Source: Ctena decussata (taxonomy: Eukaryota; Mollusca; Bivalvia; Lucinida; Lucinidae). From it: DNA of 64,000 nucleotides. Positions within the stretch are counted from its first letter, which is position 1. Each line of letters starts with the position of its first letter. The stretch lies in assembly GCA_963989385.1 (NCBI GenBank), contig OZ022506.1, positions 8,764,841-8,828,840 on the forward strand. Reading direction: 5' to 3'. A program made the translations under genes and the position numbers. The notes beneath the pieces were generated by a model, which worked only from the letters and a program-made list of their open reading frames with translations, did no database searches and was not told where the DNA came from. Below are positions 9,840 to 20,700 of the stretch, piece by piece.

Positions 9840-12800
9840 GTAAGTCCGTTTATCTGTCAGCTAGTTGTTTAAACCGCTTTGAAAGTGACACAGAAAAACT
9901 CATTATGCTATGTATAGTGCAATCTGTGGGCAAAAACAAAGTTTTATTTCACAAGAATTCTGATTAACGTTACATCCCAGTCATACTGGCGTGCGACAAG
10001 TGGCGGCCATTTCATGTAAAACTGTTTTGTTCTGTAGCCCAATTAACGTATTTAATTATTCTATATTTGATCAAATATACTAGGGGTAACTGTCGTTGTA
10101 GTACCATTTTAACTTTTAAATAGATTGTTACATATGGCCAATGACAGGTCCTGGAGTTAGGTCACAAACGAGTAGAAAACACGTGTGTACTGTATCAGTG
10201 GCGGCCATATCGATCACAAAGTGCTAACTGACGCGGTTTCCATAAATTTTGTCAATTGTAACCTTAATTATGCATTTGTTTTTGTAAGACTGTGATCATT
10301 GTCACATTTGGACGGTGTACAAATCGGGGTTATCTTAATGTGAGTATGTCAAGGGCTAAGTTCCCCGGAAATTAAATGACGTTGGAATAAGAGAAGCTAT
10401 AAGAAAATGTTGACCTTTTGCCTTCTAAGCTCCGAGTCGTGTCGATCCTTTCTGTGTGCATTCCTTTTTTAATCTGTCTATATAATATCAAAATTCTATG
10501 GACGAACAGATAGCAATTGCAAGTGCAAAACGAAATTCCACCACTGGTACACATCCGCCACTGGTCTCTAGCCAGTACAGATAAGACACTTTAAATACAA
10601 TCAAACAACGTGTTGCTGTTAAGCAAGTTAGACATTTTCATATTGTACTATTTCTTACCAAACCGTTTATTATTTCCGAAACGGTTCGCATGTTTGCATT
10701 AATCTCTTCTTCTTTTTCTCTTAGGCGAGTGTACCCTTTGTGATACATGTACTTATCAGTCTTTGAATCGACTGCCCAATTAAAATGAAGGAATTACAGT
10801 ATGTTTTCTCCTTTCTGATTTCGTCACCAGATATTGTCAGGGTCAATGATGAGGCTTTGTTAGCCGAGACTACGTAATCTGGCCCACGTTCCTTCTTCTG
10901 AATGTATTCAATGCTCTTGAATGAACTCTTTATGATTTTAATTGTACTCAGTGATTGCAGCCGCTTTCCTGGGTACCTGAGTTGATATGTTTCTTACCAT
11001 AGGTTGTGCAGAGACGACAAGACGGGTCTGAAAACTTTTACAGGGACTGGGATGAATATCAGAAAGGATTTGGAAATATATCCAGCGAGTTCTGGCTGGG
11101 TAAGTCAGCAAATCAGCGTGCTAGTTAATGTCCCAGAGTTTTCACTTCTTGTACTTCTCATGCAGTTCTCCTTTGGTGTGTCTGCAAATGTGAACTTGTG
11201 TTTTTTGTTTGAGTGTACCAGTTTCTTTTTTAAGTTGTAAGGATATACTGCCATGCATTCCCTCAATATCACAAAACTATACAGCGTTTGAGACTTCCTC
11301 TTTGCTTTCCAATAACAATACAGCACTATCAAAGAATTTATTACCCCAACTTCAGAAAAACAAACTAATCCGTAGTGACAAAGCAGAGTTCTGTTCTAAG
11401 TAATGATAATAACATCAGATAACAAGGGCTTCGCAAGCGGTGCATAACACGCCCGTTTAAATGTCATAAAGGATTCACAGAATGAAAAAGAATGATTACA
11501 AAAGGATAGACAGGCAGACAAACAGAGGAAACCACTCTATAATTAATGACTGCAATATTATTTAAATATTTAAAACGTCAAATACTATTAGTGTATCAAA
11601 AATCAGCTATTAATGCCAAAGTAAAAAAGGGAGATAAACTAAATATACTAGATATACCATTCTTGGTTCTACTACATTCCCTTGAAAACATTACCATTAA
11701 GTTGTGTTAAAATATTTCAAAACAGAGTAAACAGGATTTTTTTGCAAGGGCAGATAATTCAGGAAGTAAGCCAGAATTGTGGTTATTGCTCAGGATACAT
11801 TGCCTTATTATTATACACATTCCCACAAAGGTTTCATTTCAATATTTCAAAAGGTTAAGGAGATATGGAATGTATAAAACACGTCTAAAAAATACTAATC
11901 AAAGGGAGGTTACTCCAAAATTAAAAAAAGGGGGAGCAAACATTCTTACATGCTACACACCGTCTTGCAATCATGCACATTGCTATAAAGTTTCATCAAG
12001 ATATTGGAAACGGTTACCAAGTTAAGGTATGCACAAGATAAGTATACACAAAAATAGCCTAAAAACTAATGAAAAAAATGCAACTCCAAAACGAAGAAAG
12101 GGAGAGGAGCTTTTTTTGTACGCGACACATCGTTAAGACGTCATACACATTGCTATGAAGTTTCATGAAGGCATCCCAAACGGTTATCTAGTTATGGCGC
12201 GCACAAGACTTGCAGGGAAAAAATTAATCAAAGGGGCATAACTTGGAAACTAAGGAAGGAGGGAGCAACCATTCTTGTACGTGACACGTTCCCCCAACCT
12301 AATACATATTCCTAACAATCTTTATGAAGATATCCCAAATGGTTACTGAGTTGGGCGCGCACAAGAATGTTGACGGAAGGACGAACAGCGCCACTACATA
12401 ATACGTCCGTTTTTTCAAAACGGGCGTATAAAAATCTGGGGATAACCTAAGCAATATTTGTTCACGGTTCATGGCCTAATAAAGGTACATTATCCACCAG
12501 CTGAATATGGCATCGCTTTCTTTCATAATATATTCAGAAGTTCACCTCTAGAACCACGGATCACATAATACCACAAAACATACTTCTAGCTTAATAGATT
12601 GAGTGGAGCTCGAAGTAGAAGAATCGAACACGAAACAAGTGTTGCTGCACAAACCGTATCTTAGTTTTCGTTGTTCCTGTAGGTCAATTCCTCTTTACAG
12701 AGTTTGTTCTCAATTGTCGATGTCACAGCACGCACATCTTTGTTTTGAATTAGTGTGTCTGGTTAACCCATTAATGTATAGGGGACTCTTCTATCTGTAT

Positions 12801-13389
12801 ATATATATATATTGGACGGGTCAATTTTTCATTTAAGGGGTGTCAGGTTTAGTTTATTTATTTATTTTTTTGTTTGTTTTATTTTGAGGATAAATACCCA
12901 TTTGGCATATGCAAAAAGTGTAGACCATGATCAGACGCTTCGATTGTGGCGTCTGATCTGGGTCTGCACTGTTTGCCTTGGGGCGCTAGGCATTAATGGG
13001 TTAAAGATAACGAGCTTGTAAACTTGGCATCATCTGATTTCTGTTACTTCGCAGGAAATCTACTTCTACATGCTATCACGTCAGGAGGCCAGTACGAGGT
13101 AAAATTTGATCTGGAAGACTGGGAAGGAAATACAACTGTTGCTAAGTACAGAATTTTCAAGGCAGGCGATACCAGAACTAACTATAGACTAACAATTTCT
13201 GGGTATTCTGGCGATGCTGGTTTGTATATCCGCCCTACTCTTTGAACCGTTACGTATGATTTTGTACAACAACGTACCCACCGCGCTCTCATTTGTTTAA
13301 TTACAAAACTTTCTATTGCGGTGGTTCTAGCGTTGTCCGTTCTTTTTTTTTTTTTTTTTTTTGGTGCCCCGCCACCTCCCGCTACAGGT

Positions 13390-13440
<51 letters not shown>

Positions 13441-13916
13441 GGTTTCATTGAAAAAGCCAGCAGCAAGTCTCCCTAGGGTGTAAGTTGATTTTATACATGC
13501 AACTTCTTACAGTTCTGATGCATCAAATCCACAAACACGTTGTCTGTGTAAAGACATCCTAACTCGCCAGTGAGACATGAAGAATACTACATTGTAATGA
13601 ATGAAAATTAGAGGGTCGGCTTTATTGAGCTTCATCATATAACAGCAATGTCGTTCGGAAGGATACATACAACTACTGGCACCAGTTTCGAGGCCATACA
13701 AAGAACTAACGACATCAGAACAACTGCCAAAGACCGTTAACGTTCAAAAGTCAGGAAAATAAAACACTGTCACTCCTTTCTCTCCTTCTCTCTCTCTCTC
13801 TCTTTCTCTCCTTCTCTCTCTCTCCCTTTCTCTCCTTCTCTCTCTCTCTCTTTCTCTCCTTCTCTCTCTCTCTTTCTCTCTCCCTCTCTCTCTTTCTCTC
13901 CTTCTCTCTCTCTCTT

Positions 13917-13964
<48 letters not shown>

Positions 13965-14801
13965 AAATTCACGTAATATATCGGTATTTAGCCATTCTTA
14001 TACTGTAAATTCCAATATGCTCCAGGAAATGACTTTATAAATAAGCATCTTGCTTACTGTCAAATCCTGATACTTTTGAAATTGTATTGTAGTATATGTA
14101 TGTAATTTATAGTTAATAAAATATCGTTTAAACTAAAACACTGTCAGGTTTAAACTGGATACTGTTTTTTTTACTAGTATATAGGTCGTTCTTTACGAGT
14201 GCGATCTCACTTGGACACATTGAGGCAAGGGTCAAGTTGGGTAAATTCGGACAGCAGGTAAATTCGGACAGTGACATTGTTTCCTTTATATGTCATTTGT
14301 TTGGAGTTAAAATTAACTGGGCAAACAGTGAAAATCCTGATGAGACGGCTCATTATAAGCCGTCTCATCTGGATTTTTACTGTTTGCAATGGTATGTCCG
14401 AATTTACCTGCTGTCCGAGTTTACCCGACTTGACCCTGACTTCGTTAAAGTTTCGCCTGTACATTCTTCTATGACTGGCCTCTTTATACAAGCATGAATG
14501 TTGGCGTATAAATTCAGTTCATTTTTAAAACAAATGATGTGCTCCTCAATTTACAGGCGATTCGATGAAAGAACATAACGGCCAGCCCTTTACTACCCGG
14601 GACAAAGATAATGACAGAAATGTCGACAATTGTGCCGAGAAATGGACAGGCGCGTGGTGGTATAAATCTTGTCACCATGTAAACCTGAATGGTGAATATA
14701 AATATAACAGTACGACTATATCGAAGGGTGTCATCTGGAAGGCTTGGCACGGATACACTTATTCATTGAAGAAAACAGAAATGAAAATTCGAAGGAGATG
14801 A
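9691..14801 (+). CDS. Fibrinogen-related domain (FReD) protein, C-terminal four exons
   Basis: Exons 9691-9839, 11003-11099, 13055-13219 and 14557-14801 have GT-AG borders and consistent phases, giving about 218 aa that end at TGA. They form an almost complete fibrinogen C-terminal globe: an opening CDK...DC segment, [13 protein letters not shown], the [14 protein letters not shown] block, [15 protein letters not shown] and [13 protein letters not shown], the Ca-binding loop and its cysteine, and a second Cys in [10 protein letters not shown]. Such proteins (ficolin, tachylectin and FREP relatives) are usually secreted carbohydrate- or pattern-binding lectins. The first exon is entered from an acceptor in phase, so an upstream exon with the signal peptide must exist; none was found between the LINE and 9691. 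Confidence 0.88.
9840..11002 (+). other. FReD intron
   Basis: No exon seen. About 10790-10950 carries, on the minus strand, a degenerate coding-like cassette also found near 33.9, 43.6, 43.9 and 44.3 kb. Confidence 0.6.
11003..11099 (+). CDS. FReD exon b
   Basis: Acceptor TTACCATAG, donor GTAAGTCAG. Encodes [18 protein letters not shown] and the following ISSEFWLG, the conserved middle of the fibrinogen fold. Confidence 0.88.
11422..12430. mobile_element. Repeat element with ACGCCCGTTT / AAACGGGCGT ends, copy 1
   Basis: Opens with GCTTCGCAAGCGG...ACGCCCGTTT and closes with AAACGGGCGTATAAAA. The interior holds diverged repeats of about 180 bp (AATCAAAGG-GTAACT..., CACATTGCTAT-AAGTTTCAT...). 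A related element with the same ends lies at 53026-54195. No ORF of its own. Confidence 0.7.
12905..12985. repeat. Dispersed hairpin GATCAGACGC...GCGTCTGATC
   Basis: A short palindrome with flanks GTGTAGACC and GGTCTGCACTGTTTGCC. Relatives sit at 8871, 32220 and 44757. Confidence 0.6.
13055..13219 (+). CDS. FReD exon c
   Basis: Acceptor ACTTCGCAG, donor GTTTGTAT (weak but in phase with the next exon). Encodes [20 protein letters not shown] through ISGYSGDAG. Confidence 0.85.
13342..13438. repeat. Poly-T run and (GA)n microsatellite
   Basis: About 22 T at 13343-13364 and about 21 GA units at 13395-13437. Confidence 0.9.
13774..13961. repeat. (CT)n / CTTTCTCTC microsatellite
   Basis: Almost 190 bp of pure pyrimidine with interspersed TTTCTCTCC units. 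The long opposite-strand frame it creates is an Arg-Glu artefact. Confidence 0.95.
14228..14437. repeat. MITE family C (AGGGTCAAG...GACCCT), copy 1
   Basis: Inverted repeat with ends AGGGTCAAGTTGGGTAAATT and complement, and an inner palindrome GATGAGACGGCTCATTATAA. A second copy is at 16634-16848. Both lie beside the last FReD exon. Confidence 0.85.
14557..14801 (+). CDS. FReD exon d (terminal)
   Basis: Acceptor AATTTACAG and stop TGA at 14799-14801. Contains the calcium loop [13 protein letters not shown], the [12 protein letters not shown] segment and the basic C-terminus KTEMKIRRR. Confidence 0.9.
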
Positions 14802-15702
14802 GCTGTAAAGTTACCATTTGATAGATAGTATACTGTCCTAATGTGTATGTTAGTGTGTTTTCTGTCGCAATACATCATAGTTGTCTATCTTAAAATTCCA
14901 AATTGGCAGCACGAAAGTTTAAGATTTTTTAAAAATATGCATTTTATGTAAACTTAGACTAGCTGAATGACCACCCACCTGCAATTTAGCTGTTTGTTTT
15001 GCTATCTGCTCGTTGCCATGTTGTGGCGTGTTCTGTTTAACCTAGTTTGATTATTGTTACTATATAATATATATAAAATATACATTAAAGGTGCATCCAT
15101 ATAAACCTCAAGCACGGGTTTGGGGCGCCGAACTAGAGGTCAATGCGAACGAGGAGGTTGTGTTGTTGACATCGACTTAGCGACGCATCAAAGCTTGTTA
15201 TTCTCACACATTTTAAGATGCTTTCAACTCCATTGCTAGCTAATTTGATTATTTTGTGTGATGTAATTTGTACATAGTTGCATCTGTGTCGTTCCTATAT
15301 AGGACACAATTAGACAAGATCACAAACATGTACATTCTACTGTCATTAAAATGCAATAGTAATAATTCTGCATGTTTTGTATGAAATCCACCGTCTCGGT
15401 TAATAGTTAAACCGGCTGGTTGTCTGTTGTGTTACTTGAAAAAGTGAATGGAGATGGTTGAATAACAACATCGGCGCTGGAAACAAATACACAGTTTCTC
15501 TGATGAATAAGAATACACGTTAAACAATCGCGCAATATCCGCACAGCTTATTACTTTGCAGGTTACTCAAACTGTTACCTAGTTATTTAGTTAGGAGACG
15601 GATTTCTTCCATTATCAGACAATCCATAAAAGACGGATCTAGATCTTTGGGATTGTTTTGGAATAGAAAACCCATTTTACAGCTGAATCACACAAGACTA
15701 GT
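14802..15702 (+). other. FReD 3' flank and intergenic DNA
   Basis: Probably begins with the 3' UTR. About 15590-15700 matches a dispersed repeat (AGACGGATCTAGATCTTTGG) also seen near 17260, 28300 and 52905. Confidence 0.45.
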
Positions 15703-16549
15703 TTAGGGACGAGTCATTTATTATCAGGTGGGGGGGGGGGGGGGGGGGGGGGGTCGGGTATATTTTCATTCGAGTCCCCAAAATTTTTCCGACCCCCCCA
15801 GTCTCACCAGAAATTTTTTTCCGACCCCCCCAGGTAGGTGACAAAAAAGTTTATGACCCCCCACCATCCCAACACCCCAGCTACCCTTCACCCACGTACT
15901 GTATTACCTTTTTTTAAGTCAGACTGACCTTAATCCAACCTGAATGAAACACAAAGAATATTTTCTTACTTTGACAGGTTGATAAATCATGCAGGTTAAT
16001 GGTCTTTATATTTTGTCAGCATATTTTGATATTTAGCACTTTTTCTTCCTGCATATGGCCATCCCGAAATCTGTTGTTGAATGTTCAATAAAACTGTTAT
16101 TAATAGTTATGGAGGGGTCTGGGGGCTGCGCCCCCAGAGGCCACAATAGCTTTGCTCATGATAAGGCCCGACATGATTTTATAGACAATTGCATACTGTG
16201 TTACTAGCAAATTTATGAAAAATATCTTTTTGGATATGAAGTGCCAAAGTTTTTGTGTGTCATTTCTATAAATGTCTCTTAGCTTGAGTTTAAGTTTACA
16301 AGAATACAAGTGATGGGGGGTCTGGGGGGCTTTGCCCCCCAGAAGCTGAGAGATTTAAAAAAAGAAGACTGATGGAAGAATTCTGACCCCCCCCCCCCCC
16401 CAATATGCCAAATAAAATATATGACCCCCCCCCCCTGCTTCATGGCTTTTTTTTATTTCCGACCCCCCAGTACATCACCAAAAAAATTCCGACCCCCCCC
16501 CCCTAAATGTACCCGGCCCCCCCACCTGGCAATAAATGACTCGTCCCTT
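15703..16549. mobile_element. TIR element rich in G/C homopolymers
   Basis: Ends TAGGGACGAGTCATTTATTA at about 15703 and the complementary AATAAATGACTCGTCCCTTA at about 16549 are inverted. The interior has a 25-G run at 15729-15753, many CCGACCCCCC words and two small palindromes of type GGGGTCTGGGGGCTGCGCCC. Likely a non-autonomous DNA transposon. Confidence 0.7.
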
Positions 16550-16633
16550 ACATATTTGCTGTAGTTTTGGAACGATAAATTCTCGTCTAATAACCGAATA
16601 AATTCGGAAGACGCTTTTTGTTCCCAGGACAAT

Positions 16634-16848
16634 AGGGTCAAGTCAGGTAAATTCGGACAGCAGGTAAATTCGGACATACCATTGCAAGCAGTAAAAATCC
16701 TGATGAGACGGCTCATAATGAGCCGTCTCATCAGGATTTTCACTGTTTGCCCAGTTATTTTTGTTTTAATTTAAAAAAACTGACATATAAAGGAAACAAA
16801 GTCACTGTCCGAATTTACCTGTTGTCCGTATTTAGCTGACTTGACCCT
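16634..16848. repeat. MITE family C, copy 2
   Basis: Same termini and central GAGACGGCTCATAATGAGCC palindrome as 14228-14437, in the opposite internal orientation. Confidence 0.85.
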
Positions 16849-17009
16849 AATGATCGAAACTAAAACTCTTTGAACATATTTTATGCAAGACTTCTGTTTA
16901 CTGATATGCATTTTAAATGAGGGCCATCTGGTTTTGCAGGTTCAGACTTTTATAAGACTTCAGCCCTCCTGATAAATAATATAACAGCAAAAAATGGAGA
17001 ATATGCGTA

Positions 17010-17345
17010 ATTACATTTATATGATAAGACAAACATGTGCAATTACGGGAATGAGCAAAATGTCACTATTAAACTACACTTTCTTCGGCGATGTCAACAT
17101 AAACACTGCCAGAATGGCCAATAGCGTGGCCTCTGTTGAGACTGCTCCTTTTATGTGGTGTAGACTGTTTATTCAAATAGTTTTTGTGATTATCATATTT
17201 AGTTCGAATTAAGCCGGCTTATCTGTCAAAAAAAATCCGAAACTCTAGGCCTGATAGATCTTTTTTAAATTGTTTTGGATGGGGAAAAAAACCCGTTTCG
17301 AAGCTGCAATATACAATACTGGCTAAGATATTTGAAGTCCTTCTA
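17010..17345. repeat. Dispersed repeat related to 52690-53010
   Basis: Shares TGTCACTATTAA, CGGCGATGTCAA-ATA and ACTGGCTAAGATATTTGAAG blocks with 52690-53010 in the same order. The apparent short protein here is part of this repeat. Confidence 0.55.
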
Positions 17346-17601
17346 AACACGGGAAGCCTCGGTTATGTAATCGTATAAATAAGGTATTACCCTGCTCAAA
17401 ATATTTAAAGGAACATGGATATAATTTATGGCTCTATATGAAACATATCATCAAACCTATAAACATCGATGTCAAATGACACTGATGCCTAGACTATTTA
17501 TTAGTTTTGATGACGAAGTGGTTTAGATATAGACGTCTTTACATACAGGCTTAATTGAATATTATGGCCGGTGCATTTAATTGCTATCAGATACAGATAC
17601 A

Positions 17602-17783
17602 TTAACGCGAAACTGCTTTGATCTTGTATGACGTAGGCGCACGTGTCATTTGGAACGGCTTTGCATCGAATGAATGTACGACGCCCTCTTCTCCTCGAGT
17701 GAACGTAAACTGTTGTAGAAGACGAGAGAACACAAGAAAGAGTTCCATCCTGGCTAGAGGCTCACCTAGACAAGCCCTTGGTC
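17602..17783 (-). CDS. P450 A exon 8
   Basis: Acceptor TATTTACAG. Begins PRACLGEPLARMELFLVFSR with the heme-ligand Cys and ends KIKAVSR-stop. Same length (182 nt) as the last exon of gene B. Confidence 0.95.
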
Positions 17784-20700
17784 CTGTAAATAGAATCACA
17801 ATGTAATGAACTTATTGACAGGTATAACAATATACAATTATTGACCTTTGTTGAGGCAAAGCGGATGTCAATATGATGTTTGCAGGTCGATAAAACTGCA
17901 TATTCATCAAAATAAATGCCAGTATATGTTTTATTAATATGATAATTCTAACTACCGTTTCCATTGATAGATATAAAGGTAACGGTCATTTCTCGACGTC
18001 ACGCCATTAACGTATATACAATGGTTGATCGAAGTGTAACGCTCTGTGTCCATTTCGCTCTTATCCATTGTAGCATTATCATAAAATATTATACCAAGCT
18101 ACACTGCAGTTCATTTGTAATAAACAGAAAAAGTATAAAGTTTAAATCTTTTTCCGTTCGAATTATATAAATGTTCAAGGTATGACTCAGACGCCATGTT
18201 GCCGCGCGTTAGAATAACGTCAATTACATGAACGTAATTTTAAAGGCAATCACAATTAAAAATCGAACGAACTCGCCAAATCAGATGCAATTTTCGCACG
18301 ATGACTAAATATATTTCTGCCGCCCACTGTTGATACTTTAATAACGACATGGCTGTTTGAAGATCGTTAGTTAGTGCTAATGATTCCTACTACCGGATGA
18401 AAAAAAAAAAAAAGAAAAAAAAAAAGAAAAAAAAGAAGATTTTTGACAAACTCGTCAGCGCATATTTATCCGGTGTTGGAACAAATTAGGAATATCACCA
18501 TTAGAGACTCTAGAGCTGTTAAATTAGACATACGATGATATAACAGTGATTATGAGGTTTGGGTAAAGGTAGAATCAACGCGATAGGATGTAGATGAGTC
18601 GCTAGAGGATCGTCTGGAAACCGGTAGACGTATTTACGTAATGTTAGACAGTAAGGCCACTTGTAAGACCCTATATTAATGAAGATCAATGTTTCGAAGT
18701 TCGAACATTGTGTAAGAACTTAAGCATGAGCTGCGGAGCTTTTCAAATAATATTTAAAGATACAGATAAACGAGGTTGGACAGACATTAGTGTTGTGCTT
18801 AAACATCGAAAATTCTACTTTGGAAATGACACAATAGCCAAACTTCGTCTGGAACGTCAACATGAATGACGTGCAGCTTGTGTCGATAACATGCCTTACG
18901 TCTTTCTCGATAAATGTGAACTGTATTTTTATGGAATTTTCAGACCATAATACAAGTAGATTAAAGTTCTACGATATGAGTTTTTGTTGCTTTTCTTTTA
19001 CACGATTTTATGGCTGCATTGACATGACTTCTGGATCAGACCTCGTACAGCTTTACGTTAATATACAAATACAAACGGGGACAGCGTAAAAGTAATACTC
19101 ACTGACTGGCCTGCGAATATCGCAAAATATTGACCAGCACGTGACGTCGAGACAACCAATGAAATTGCGAGATATACCGTGATCATACCATGACTACTTG
19201 AACGACTTGATGATTGTGTTTAACCTATATAATATCTTGTTTAAATGATATAACATGACGTTTAAACGAGATATATGTTTTAAGTTTCAGTTTTCTGATA
19301 TGAAAAAAAAGCAAATGTCCCTTCCGGGGTTACGTAGTTTTTAATGACTGATTCTATCAGTCATTCAATGCTGTCACAAGCGTATTTTGGAAAGTGGCTT
19401 TCACAGCTGTGTTCTTCCGCTTAGCAATGAAGTGATATCGTAAGGTCATTTCGCTAAAAAAACGTCTGGAATTGAAAATAAGTTTTGTACGAAGTTATAT
19501 GAGAACTTATATAACGTAATCTTGTGCAGGTATAATTATTTAAGTAGTTTTGTAAAATAAGAAGTATACAGCTAATGACATCAGCGGTCAAAAAATTATA
19601 ACGAATACAAATTGAACTGTAAAAATCAATCCGCCAATTACCGTATAAGCCCCCTCTTCAATCGCCCCTCATACTTTATTAAGTTAATAAATTGGCTGCC
19701 GCTGATAAAAAAACTGTTTTACAGTTGTAAACTTGCCTTCAACAGTATTCCGAGCCAGTCAATCATTGCAGAGAATGTAATGTAAAAGAAATTTTGTAGG
19801 TTTATCCACTTACCACGCATGTATTATACTGGACATCATACGGTAATTGTGTGTTTATCGGTGGTTATTTATAAAATTGCCATATTGTAAACATTGGAGT
19901 GGACTTCCTCGTGGTCCATAGGTAGATGTAATGCGAAATACCGCAAACACTGAGTGCTTTAAAGTCAGTGAAAAGCAGTAACCGTTGTCTGAATTCAAAT
20001 ATTACTTGAGATAGACTTTTTGCAGGTGCATGAAGTGATTTGCGCTAAATGGCTTATTTACATTAATGGAGCTGGACCATTAACAACAGGACTGAAGTTT
20101 GAAATTATTTTGAGCCGATGTAGCATGACTCTATTCTGATAGAATCTGTCATTTCAGGGCCATTGGCCCTTTGATACTATCTGCTGTGGTATCCACTTAC
20201 CTACTGAGAATGGTATAAAAGCATCGTTCTTGATAAGGTGGTCATCCTTGTTTAGAAATCGAGCTGGATTGAATTTCCTCGGTTCTACCCAGTACTTAGG
20301 ATCATAGCTGACAGAGTAAAAGAAAGGTATAACCAGAGTCTTAGCAGGAATCTTGTATCCCAAGAGTTCTGTATCTTTCGTTGTACTGTGTAGAACTGAA
20401 AGAGGGGCTGAAAGAGAAAAAACCTAGTAGTGTAAAGATAAAGGTTTTGTAAGCGTAGGGGCAGTGGGGGTTAGAGCCCCAATGTATCTCGGGTAAAGCA
20501 TATGAAAGACGGAGCCCGTTTCTCCTTTAGCTGCTTTATCCTTCCCATATTTCCTTTATTTGCATAGATACACATTTACTGTTGGGTTGACAGAGATATT
20601 TCTAGTCGTCGGCTGGCCGAACCCGAATTCGAACCCGCAACCTTGTACATTATAACTGAACATATTTTACCACTTGACCACAACAAAACGTCAAAAATCC

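Noticed and set aside
13751..13972. Arg-Glu-rich frame
   Set aside because: Translation of a (CT)n microsatellite.
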